Positions 25,880 to 33,301 of a stretch of 64,000 bases of DNA are shown piece after piece. Below the pieces are notes generated by a model. It saw only the letters and a list, made by a program, of their open reading frames with translations. It had not been told where the DNA came from and made no database searches. Position numbers and translations under genes: made by a program. Where the stretch lies: contig NZ_JAAVTK010000006.1 in assembly GCF_012275535.1 (NCBI RefSeq), positions 62,001 to 126,000 of the forward strand, written 5' to 3'. Within the stretch, counting starts at the first letter, position 1. Each line of letters starts with the position of its first letter. The DNA is from Hymenobacter artigasi. Lineage in GTDB: Bacteria > Bacteroidota > Bacteroidia > Cytophagales > Hymenobacteraceae.

Positions 25880-28800
25880 ATGTGGATAGTTAGACTGGCG
25901 CTGGCGCGTCCTTACACCTTTGTGGTGATGGCGCTGCTAATCCTGGTGGGCGGCGGGCTCACAATTCAGCGGATGGCGGTGGATATTTTTCCCGACATCC
26001 CGATTCCCGTGGTGGGGGTGGTGTGGGGCTACTCCGGCATTTCGCCCGAGGAGATGAACCAGCGCATCGTAGTGCCAGTGGAGCGCGCCATCACGACCAC
26101 CGTGAACAACGTGGAGCACCAGGAAAGCCAGAGCCTGAAAGGCGTGGGCCTGATTAAGGTGTTCTTCCAGCCCGGCTCCAACCCCGATGCCGGCGTGGCC
26201 CAGCTCACGGCCATTACCCAGACGCTGCTGCGCATTCTGCCGCCGGGCATTTCGCCGCCGCTCATCATCCGCTACTCGGCTTCGAATGTGCCGATTGCCC
26301 AGACCTCGCTTAGCAGCGAAACCCTGGGCGAGTCGGACCTTTTCGACGCGGCCAATGCCTTCATCCGGCCGGGCCTAGCGGTGGTGCAGGGCGCGTCGGT
26401 ATTGCTGCCGAACGGCGGCAAGCCCAAGCAGATTATGGTGGACCTCGACCCCGACAAGCTAGCCGGCAAAAACCTGAGCGGCAACGACGTTGTGTCGGCC
26501 CTGCTGGCCCAGAACCTTATCATTCCGGCCGGCTCGGCCAAAATCGGCGACCGGGAGTACGACGTGAAGCTGAACTCCAGCCCCGAGGCCATTGCCACGC
26601 TCAACGACTTGCCCATCAAGACGGTGGACGGCACCACGGTGTACATCCGCGACGTGGCTTTCGTGCACGAAGGTGCGGCCGTGCAAACCAACATCGTGCG
26701 TCAGAATGGCCGCCGGACGGCCATCATCCCCATTCTGAAAAGCGGGGCGGCCAGCACGCTCGACATCATCGACAAAATCAAGAAGGCGCTGCCCAATATC
26801 CAGGCCAATGCGCCGCCGGCCCTGAACATCAAGCTGCTGTTTGACCAGTCCTTTTTCGTGCGGGCCAGCATTAAGGGCGTTATCATCGAGGCCTGCATTG
26901 CGGCGGCCCTAACGGCGCTGATGATTCTGCTATTTCTGGGCTCGTGGCGCTCCACACTGATTATCGCGACGAGCATTCCGCTCAGTATTCTGGTCAGCAT
27001 CATCATGATGAATATGCTGGGGCAAACCCTGAATATCATGACCTTGGGCGGCCTGAGCTTGGCTGTGGGCATTCTGGTGGATGACGCGACGGTAGAAATC
27101 GAGAACATCCACCGCAACATGGGCATGAAGAAGCTGCTGAAGCGCAGCATTCTCGATGGGGCCCAGCAGATTGCGACGCCGGCCCTGGTGGCCACGCTGG
27201 CCATCTGCATTGTATTTGTACCGGTGTTTTTCCTGGGCGGGGTGGCGTCGGCCATCTTCGCGCCGCTGGCTACGGCCGTTATTTTTGCCATGCTGGCGTC
27301 TTACATTCTCAGCCGGACGCTGGTGCCTACGCTGGTGATGTACCTGCTGCGCAAGGAGTTGCCCATTTACCACGCGCAGGAAGAGCCCGACCTGCCCAGC
27401 CAGCACCAGCGCAACGGCCAGCCCGTGAGCCAGGTAGAGCGCGACCTGGAGCGCATCCGCCGCGAGCAGTACGAGAAGGCCCACCCCAGCGGCACGGCCG
27501 AGGAAGAAGCCGAAGAAGAAATCACCGATTCGGAGCGTGAGGCCGGCAAGGCCATCACCCAAACCTGGGTCTGGAAGCTGCACAAGGGCTTCGAGCATCA
27601 GTTTGAGAAGTTCCGCGCCGGGTATGGCGGGGCGCTGGAGTGGGCCTTGAGCAACCGTCCGAAGGTCATTGTGGCGTTCATGGTGCTGTTTATCGGCTCG
27701 CTGGGGCTGTTTCCGCTCATTGGCCAGAACTTCTTTCCGACGGTGGATGCCGGCCAGTTGCGCCTGCACGTGCGGACGCCAACTGGTACTCGCCTGGAGG
27801 AAACGGAGGTGCGCTTCCGGCAGGTCGAAAACGTGATTCGGCAGGTAATTCCAGCCAAAGAGCTGGACCTGGTGCTCGCCAATATCGGCCTGCCGGTTAT
27901 CCCCATCAACCTGCTGCTGAGCGACAACCCCACCATCGGGGCCGGCGACGGCGAGATTCTGGTGAGCATGAAGGAGGAGCACGGCCCCACGGGCGACTAC
28001 ATCAACGAAATTCGCCGCCAGATTCATAAGCAGTACCCCGACCTGACCATCTTCTTCCAGCCGGCCGACATCGTGAACCAGACCCTGAACTTCGGCTTAC
28101 CCGCCCCGATTGACATTCAGGTGATTGGCCGCGACAAGGCCGCCAACCAACGCATTGCGGGCGAAATCAAGGAGAAAATCGTGAAGATTCCCGGCCTGGT
28201 CGATGCCTTCGTCTATCAGGCCTTCGACCAGCCCCAGCTGCGCCTCGACATCGACCGCGTGCGGGCGCAGGAGGCCGGCCTCTCGCAGCGCGACATTGCC
28301 AACAACGTGCTCGTGAACCTGAGCAGCAGCACCCAAACCAACCCCAACCAGTGGCTGAACCCAGCCACCGGCGTGAGCTACACCGTGGCCGTGCAAACGC
28401 CGCCCCGCGCCCTCTCCACCCTCGACGAAATCGGCAACATTGGCGTGACCAGCGCCACCCAGAACCAAGCCCAGCTGCTGAGCAACTTCACCACCCTGCG
28501 CCGTAGCCAGACGCTGGCCGTGGTTTCGGACTACAACATCCAGCGCACCGTGGACCTCTATGCCAGCGTGAGCGGCCGCGACCTGGGCGGCGTGAGCAAA
28601 GACATCCGTAAAATCCTGGCTGACACGGAGAAAACCCTGCCCAAAGGCACCACGCTGGCCCTGCGCGGGCAGGCCGATTCCATGCGCACCTCCTTCGCCG
28701 GGCTGGGCCTGGGCCTGGCCGGGGCAATCATATTAGTGTACTTGCTGATGGTGGTGAATTTCCAGAGCTGGATGGACCCGCTCATCATCATCACGGCGCT

Positions 28801-29212
28801 GCCGGGCGCGCTGGCGGGCATTCTGTGGATGCTGTTTGTGACCCAGACCACGCTCAGCGTGCCGGCCCTGATGGGGGCCATCATGTGCATTGGCGTGGCC
28901 ACGGCCAACTCCATTCTGCTGGTCACCTTCGCCAACGAGCGCCGCGAGGAAGAACCGGATTTGAGTCCGCGCGATGCGGCGCTGGATGCCGGCTTCACCC
29001 GCCTGCGCCCGGTGCTGATGACGGCCCTGGCCATGATTATCGGCCTGCTGCCCATGTCGTTGGGCATGGGCGAGGGCGGCGAACAGAATGCCCCGCTCGG
29101 CCGCGCCGTGATTGGCGGGCTGATGCTGGCCACGGTAACAACCTTGTTTTTTGTGCCGATTATGTTTTCATACCTGAAAAAAGTCAAGCCGGTGGCTACG
29201 GCGCAGGCTTAG
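25880..29212 (+). CDS. RND efflux pump permease, HAE1/AcrB-like (system 2)
   Basis: The 1110-residue inner-membrane RND transporter has N-terminal TM1 (PYTFVVMALLILVGGGLTIQRM) followed by the VDIFPDIPIPVVGVVWGYSG signature. TM4 carries GGLSLAVGILVDDATVEIENIHRNM with the Asp pair. The second half is 'GQNFFPTVDAGQLRLHVRTPTGTRLEET'. The cytoplasmic loop after TM6 (about residues 495-570) is long and charged (QVERDLERIRREQYEKAHPSG, EEEAEEEITDSEREAGK), longer than in AcrB. The gene order pump-adaptor-OMF is the reverse of system 1. It probably exports hydrophobic drugs or detergents. Its own promoter is likely within the 396-bp upstream gap. Confidence 0.93.
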   Translation: MWIVRLALARPYTFVVMALLILVGGGLTIQRMAVDIFPDIPIPVVGVVWGYSGISPEEMNQRIVVPVERAITTTVNNVEHQESQSLKGVGLIKVFFQPGSNPDAGVAQLTAITQTLLRILPPGISPPLIIRYSASNVPIAQTSLSSETLGESDLFDAANAFIRPGLAVVQGASVLLPNGGKPKQIMVDLDPDKLAGKNLSGNDVVSALLAQNLIIPAGSAKIGDREYDVKLNSSPEAIATLNDLPIKTVDGTTVYIRDVAFVHEGAAVQTNIVRQNGRRTAIIPILKSGAASTLDIIDKIKKALPNIQANAPPALNIKLLFDQSFFVRASIKGVIIEACIAAALTALMILLFLGSWRSTLIIATSIPLSILVSIIMMNMLGQTLNIMTLGGLSLAVGILVDDATVEIENIHRNMGMKKLLKRSILDGAQQIATPALVATLAICIVFVPVFFLGGVASAIFAPLATAVIFAMLASYILSRTLVPTLVMYLLRKELPIYHAQEEPDLPSQHQRNGQPVSQVERDLERIRREQYEKAHPSGTAEEEAEEEITDSEREAGKAITQTWVWKLHKGFEHQFEKFRAGYGGALEWALSNRPKVIVAFMVLFIGSLGLFPLIGQNFFPTVDAGQLRLHVRTPTGTRLEETEVRFRQVENVIRQVIPAKELDLVLANIGLPVIPINLLLSDNPTIGAGDGEILVSMKEEHGPTGDYINEIRRQIHKQYPDLTIFFQPADIVNQTLNFGLPAPIDIQVIGRDKAANQRIAGEIKEKIVKIPGLVDAFVYQAFDQPQLRLDIDRVRAQEAGLSQRDIANNVLVNLSSSTQTNPNQWLNPATGVSYTVAVQTPPRALSTLDEIGNIGVTSATQNQAQLLSNFTTLRRSQTLAVVSDYNIQRTVDLYASVSGRDLGGVSKDIRKILADTEKTLPKGTTLALRGQADSMRTSFAGLGLGLAGAIILVYLLMVVNFQSWMDPLIIITALPGALAGILWMLFVTQTTLSVPALMGAIMCIGVATANSILLVTFANERREEEPDLSPRDAALDAGFTRLRPVLMTALAMIIGLLPMSLGMGEGGEQNAPLGRAVIGGLMLATVTTLFFVPIMFSYLKKVKPVATAQA

Positions 29213-29214
29213 AA

Positions 29215-29306
29215 TTTTAGCCCGCAGAAGTCGCAGAAGTTTACGCAGATGACGCTGAACGTTCAGCGTCATCTGCGTAAACTTCTGCGACTTCTGCGGG
29301 CTAAAA
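29215..29306. repeat. Perfect 92-bp palindrome
   Basis: The arms of 46 nt are exact complements with no spacer; the centre is at 29260/29261 (CTGAACGTTCAG). The outer end reads TTTTAGCCCGCAGAAGTCGC. It starts just after the pump stop codon and precedes the adaptor gene. It could extrude a cruciform or form a strong RNA hairpin. Confidence 0.97.
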
Positions 29307-29331
29307 CCGCCAGAAATCCTACCTAACGATA

Positions 29332-30516
29332 ATGTCCGACTCCAAATCCTCCGGCCGCTTCTGGCTGATAATTTTCATCCTGCTGGCCGTGTTCGGTGGG
29401 CTGTTTCTGCTGGGCTATATGCCGCGCCACAAGCAGGAAAAAACCCGCGATGCCGAAGCCAAACAGGTGACTGACGCAAACCCGACCGTGACCGTGGCCA
29501 AGGCCAAGGCCGCGCCCGATACCACCACCGTCACGCTGCCCGCCGATACCAAGTCGCTGCGCGAAACCTTCGTATTTGCCCGGGCCAATGGCTTCGTGAA
29601 GTCGTGGAGCGCCGACATTGGCCAGAAGGTACGCGCCGGGCAGGTGCTGGCCGAAGTAACCACGCCCGAGCTCGACCAGCAGGTAGCCCAGGCCCGCGCC
29701 AACCTCGGCCTGGCCAAAACCAGCTACAACCGCCTGGCCGGCGTGGCGCTGCCCGGGGCCATCTCGAAGCAGGAGCTGGACGTGGCCAAATCGCAGTTTT
29801 CGGTGCAGCAGGCCGCTTTGCAGCAGCTACTGGCGCAGCAGGATTTCCGGCGCATCACGGCCCCGTTCAGCGGCACCGTCACGCAGCGGAATGTGGAAGT
29901 GGGCAGTCTCGTAAGCACCAGCAACGCGCCGGGCTCGCAGCTGTTTAAAATTGAGCAGACCGAAAAGCTGCGCGCCTACGTGCAGGTGCCGCAGAACTTC
30001 GCCCCGTCCATCAGAAGCGGGATGACGGCCGATTACCTGGTGCCGGAGTTCGCGGGCAAGCCCTTCGAAGCCAAAGTGGTGCGCAATGCCGGAGCCCTCG
30101 ACCCCAACACCCGCACCTTGCTCACCGAAGTGCAGGTGCCAAACCCGCGCGGCGAGCTGCGCCCCGGCAGCTACGCCCAAGTGAGATTCTACCTACCACG
30201 CACCGCGCCCGGCGTCATCATCCCGGCCAACGCCCTGGTGCCCGGCGGCACCGAAAGCCGCGTAGCCACCGTGCAGGACGGCAAAATCCACTACCAACCC
30301 ATCGTCACGGGCCGCGATTTCGGCAACCAGCTCGAAGTATCGCAGGGCCTGAAAGGAGGCGAGCTGCTGGTCCTGAACCCCGCCGAAACCCTCACCGAGG
30401 GCCAGGCCGTGCAAACCAAAGCCTTCACCCCGCCCGCCAAGCCCGCCGGCCCCCCACCCGCCAAGCCCCGGCCCAATGACCCGGACGCCCCGCGCGTGTC
30501 GTCGCCGGTAAAATAG
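29332..30516 (+). CDS. RND efflux periplasmic adaptor (system 2)
   Basis: The 394-residue membrane-fusion protein has an N-terminal uncleaved anchor (FWLIIFILLAVFGGLFLLGYM). A lipoyl domain follows ('FARANGFVKSWSADIGQKVRAGQVLAEVTTPELDQQVAQARANL'). A short alpha-hairpin is followed by the second lipoyl half ('FRRITAPFSGTVTQRNVEVGSLVS') and the beta-barrel/MP domains ('ELRPGSYAQVRFYLPR', 'VIIPANALVPGG'). The C-terminal tail is Pro/Ala/Lys-rich. It lies between its cognate pump and OMF genes; the latter spacer holds a family C repeat. Confidence 0.92.
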   Translation: MSDSKSSGRFWLIIFILLAVFGGLFLLGYMPRHKQEKTRDAEAKQVTDANPTVTVAKAKAAPDTTTVTLPADTKSLRETFVFARANGFVKSWSADIGQKVRAGQVLAEVTTPELDQQVAQARANLGLAKTSYNRLAGVALPGAISKQELDVAKSQFSVQQAALQQLLAQQDFRRITAPFSGTVTQRNVEVGSLVSTSNAPGSQLFKIEQTEKLRAYVQVPQNFAPSIRSGMTADYLVPEFAGKPFEAKVVRNAGALDPNTRTLLTEVQVPNPRGELRPGSYAQVRFYLPRTAPGVIIPANALVPGGTESRVATVQDGKIHYQPIVTGRDFGNQLEVSQGLKGGELLVLNPAETLTEGQAVQTKAFTPPAKPAGPPPAKPRPNDPDAPRVSSPVK

Positions 30517-30524
30517 GACGTTGG

Positions 30525-30620
30525 CCCGGTCCGACCGCCCTAGGCGGTCCGACCGGTTGAAGTAAGAACGATGCCGCCCCCACGGCAACCGGTCGGACCG
30601 CCTAGGGTGGTCGGACCGGG
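30525..30620. repeat. Family C inverted repeat, second copy
   Basis: 35-nt arms with one mismatch begin CCCGGTCCGACCGCCCTAGG. It has the same nested palindrome as 16777-16866 but a different loop. It lies between the adaptor and OMF genes. Confidence 0.92.
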
Positions 30621-30637
30621 CAAACCGACAACTAGCA

Positions 30638-32089
30638 ATGACCCTCCGCCTCTCCCTTTTTTCCCTCATCCTGCTGCTGGCCGGCTGCGTGCGGCCGCCC
30701 AGCTACGCGCCCCCCAGCCTGCCCACGCCCGCCGCCTGGAAAAACACGGCCGACAGTCTCACCGCCGCCACGCCGCCGGCCGCCGTGGCCAGCAGCACGC
30801 CGCCTACCGTCGACAACCCGCCTGCGCCCGCCAGCTGGTGGACGCTTTTCAACGATGCCGGCCTCAACACGCTGGAGCAGCAGGCCACGGCGCAGAACTT
30901 CAGCCTGCAGGCAGCCCTGGCCCGGGTGGAAAGTGCCCGCGCCAACGTGCGGGTAGCCAACTCCTACCGCTCGCCCCTGGTGACGGTGGACCCGCAGGTG
31001 TACCGCTCGCGGCTCTCGGGGCTGCGGCCGGTGCCATTTCCGGTGGCTACCAATAACCTCGGGGTGATTCAGACGCAGTATTACATTCCCATCAATGCCA
31101 GCTATGAGTTCGACGTGTGGGGCCGCATCCGGAGCAGCATCCGTGCCGCCGAGGCCGATGCGCAGGTGCAGGAAGCCAACCGCCGCACCGTGCTGCTCTC
31201 CCTCACCGCCGATGCCGCGACCTATTATTTCGGCCTTCGCGGGCTCGATGCGCAGTTGCTGGTACTCGATACCGCCCGCCTCGACCGCCAGCACAGCCTG
31301 GACCTGACCCGCGCCCGCTACCAGGCGGGCGTGGATAATGAGATTGCCGTGCACCGCGCCGAAACCGAGCTGGCCAACGTTGATGCCAGTGTGCTCGAAA
31401 CCCGCCGCCAGCGCCTCGGCCTCGAAGCCTCGCTGGCCACAGTGCTGGGCATGCCCGCCAGTGGTTTCGCGGTGGCCGCGCAGTCCGGGCCGCTGGTGGC
31501 CCCGGCGGTGCCGACTTCGCTGCCCGCCACCCTGCTGGCCCGCCGGCCCGATTTGCAGCAGGCCGAACGCCGCTTGGCCGCCGCCAGCGCCCGCGTGGAT
31601 GTAGCCAAGCTCACGCGCCTGCCCACCGTGCGCCTCAACGGCTTCCTCGGCCCACAGAGTGCCAAAATCGGCGACCTGGCCCGTGTGGCCGACAACTACA
31701 CATACTACGTGGGCGGCGGCGTGAGCATCCCCGTCTTCAACGGCGGCCGCAACCGCGCCAACGAGCAGGTGGCCCGCTCCGAAGCCGAAGCGCTAGTGGC
31801 CGACTACCGCCAGGCGGCCCTCGTGGCGTTTCAGGAAGCCGAAACCAGCCAGGCCGACGTGCGCCAGTACCAGGCCCAGGTGGCAGCGCGCCAGCGCGCC
31901 TACCGCGCCGCCCGCCTGGCCAGCGCCCTCACCAAGGAGCGCTACCGGGCCGGCCTCACCAACTACTTTGAGGTGGTGGATGCCGACCGCCAGACCCTCG
32001 ACGCGGCCACGCTGCTCACACAGGCGCAGAGCAATTTATTGGGGGCCAGCGTGGCGCTGGTACGAGCCCTGGGCGGTGGCTGGGAATAG
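30638..32089 (+). CDS. NodT/TolC-family outer-membrane efflux lipoprotein (system 2)
   Basis: The 483-residue outer-membrane factor has a lipoprotein signal (LSLFSLILLLAGCVRPPSY, lipobox LAGC). Two OEP repeats follow ('WWTLFNDAGLNTLEQQATAQNFSLQAALARVESARANVR', 'QLLVLDTARLDRQHSLDLTRARYQAGVDNEIAVHRAETEL'; 'VPTSLPATLLARRPDLQQAERRLAAASARV', 'RYRAGLTNYFEVVDADRQTL'). These are signatures of the NodT subfamily that pairs with HAE1 pumps. It is the last gene of efflux system 2 and is followed by a good intrinsic terminator. Confidence 0.93.
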   Translation: MTLRLSLFSLILLLAGCVRPPSYAPPSLPTPAAWKNTADSLTAATPPAAVASSTPPTVDNPPAPASWWTLFNDAGLNTLEQQATAQNFSLQAALARVESARANVRVANSYRSPLVTVDPQVYRSRLSGLRPVPFPVATNNLGVIQTQYYIPINASYEFDVWGRIRSSIRAAEADAQVQEANRRTVLLSLTADAATYYFGLRGLDAQLLVLDTARLDRQHSLDLTRARYQAGVDNEIAVHRAETELANVDASVLETRRQRLGLEASLATVLGMPASGFAVAAQSGPLVAPAVPTSLPATLLARRPDLQQAERRLAAASARVDVAKLTRLPTVRLNGFLGPQSAKIGDLARVADNYTYYVGGGVSIPVFNGGRNRANEQVARSEAEALVADYRQAALVAFQEAETSQADVRQYQAQVAARQRAYRAARLASALTKERYRAGLTNYFEVVDADRQTLDAATLLTQAQSNLLGASVALVRALGGGWE

Positions 32090-32120
32090 CGGCTAATTCA
32101 ACAGATTTCGCACAGATTCT

Positions 32121-32152
32121 AAATTCCCTTCCGAGTTGAAAGGGAATTTTTT
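32121..32152 (+). terminator. Rho-independent terminator of efflux system 2
   Basis: AAATTCCCTT pairs with AAGGGAATTT over a 9-nt loop and is followed by TTT. It lies 31 nt after the OMF stop. Confidence 0.85.
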
Positions 32153-32271
32153 ATGATGGCAATACCCTATAAGATAACCTGTTAAGATTTTCAACAGAAT
32201 CAAGCGTTACGTTTATGTTATTCGGCCCGTAGTACCCGATTAAACAGCTTACCGATTACATTCTTTCTTTC

Positions 32272-33078
32272 ATGCGTTCTTTTATTCTTACTCGCTTCGC
32301 TGCCGTTGCGCTGCTACTCGGTAGCCTTCCCGCCTACGCTCAGCTGCCGGCCACGGCTCCCTCCGATACCACCAAGAAATACGAAAACCCCAGCGGTGTT
32401 TCTTCGGCCGTAAAGGCTCCTTTTTTTAAAAGCAAGGTGTTCCGGGCCTTGGCCATTCCGGCCGCGCTGATAACCTACGGAGCCATCACGGCGCAGGGCG
32501 ATGCGGGCATCAACCGCAGCGCGCGGGAGTTTACGCAAAAGCAGTTCCGGCCAGTGAGCACGGGTTTTGATAACACGCTCATTATTGCCCCCTACTTCGA
32601 GCTGGCGGCCGTGGCTATTGCCGGCGTGGAGTCGCACAACGACCGCATCAACACCCTGCTCATCATTGCCAAGGGCGAGGCCATTATGCTGGCTTCCACA
32701 TTTGCCGTGAAATACCTGGCCAATGAGACGCGGCCCAACGGGCAGGACAACCTCTCGTTTCCCTCGGGCCACACGGCGCAGGCCTTCCTGGCGGCCAGCA
32801 TTGTGCACACCGAGTTTCGGGAAAAGAGCCAGTGGTACGGCGTGGGCGCCTACACCATTGCCACCAGCGTGGCCGCCCTGCGCATGATTAACGACAAGCA
32901 CTGGCAGAGTGACGTGGTGGCCGGAGCCGGCTTCGGCATCCTCTCCGCCCACCTGGCTTACCTGAGCCACCGCAACCGCTGGGGCCGCAAGTCCATCGGC
33001 CGCGATGTGGGCATGGTTCCGGCCTACTTCGGCAACGGGGCCACGGGCATGAGCATTACCTGGCGGCCGAAGAAGTAA
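32272..33078 (+). CDS. PAP2-family phosphatase, secreted/periplasmic
   Basis: The 268-residue protein has a signal peptide (MRSFILTRFAAVALLLGSLP, cleaved after AYA). The three phosphatase motifs of the PAP2/acid phosphatase superfamily are readable: KYLANETRPNG, FPSGHTAQAF and NDKHWQSDVVAGAGFG, which supply the Arg, the PSGH and the HxxxD base. It probably dephosphorylates lipid phosphates or undecaprenyl pyrophosphate at the envelope. Its C-terminus contains a short basic segment typical of Bacteroidota members. It stands alone: a terminator precedes it and it converges with the molybdoenzyme gene, with a shared bidirectional terminator between them. Confidence 0.9.
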   Translation: MRSFILTRFAAVALLLGSLPAYAQLPATAPSDTTKKYENPSGVSSAVKAPFFKSKVFRALAIPAALITYGAITAQGDAGINRSAREFTQKQFRPVSTGFDNTLIIAPYFELAAVAIAGVESHNDRINTLLIIAKGEAIMLASTFAVKYLANETRPNGQDNLSFPSGHTAQAFLAASIVHTEFREKSQWYGVGAYTIATSVAALRMINDKHWQSDVVAGAGFGILSAHLAYLSHRNRWGRKSIGRDVGMVPAYFGNGATGMSITWRPKK

Positions 33079-33088
33079 ACGTACCACG

Positions 33089-33301
33089 CGTCAACCTCAC
33101 CCCCTGACCCCTGCCGGGCACGGCCCCTCTCCAAAAAAAGAGGGGGAACCGGAAATGCTTTTGACGTAAAACCTGCTAACAAAAAAGAGCCCAGTGCGAC
33201 GCGCTGGGCTCTTTTTTGATTTGTCACCTGGTCCGAACCGGTGCCCCCTCTTTTTTGGAGAGGGGCCGTACCCGGCAGGGGTCAGGGGGTGAGGTTGACG
33301 T
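33089..33301. repeat. Family B inverted repeat, long form
   Basis: Arms of about 63 nt begin CGTCAACCTCACCCCCTGAC and contain CTCTCCAAAAAAGAGG. The loop includes a complete bidirectional terminator. The right arm overlaps the last codons and TGA stop of the molybdoenzyme gene. The loop edge CCGGAAATGCTTTTGAC is shared with the copy at 49871. Confidence 0.95.
33181..33217. terminator. Bidirectional terminator between convergent genes
   Basis: AAAAAAGAGCCCAG and CTGGGCTCTTTTTT form a stem with A/T tracts on both sides. It serves the PAP2 gene (+) and the molybdoenzyme gene (-), and sits in the loop of a family B repeat. Confidence 0.9.

Noticed and set aside
32188-32217. Possible Bacteroidota promoter (TTTT ... 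TACGTTTA) upstream of the PAP2 gene
   Set aside because: The spacing between the two boxes is about 16 nt and the -33 box is imperfect, so it cannot be separated from chance.
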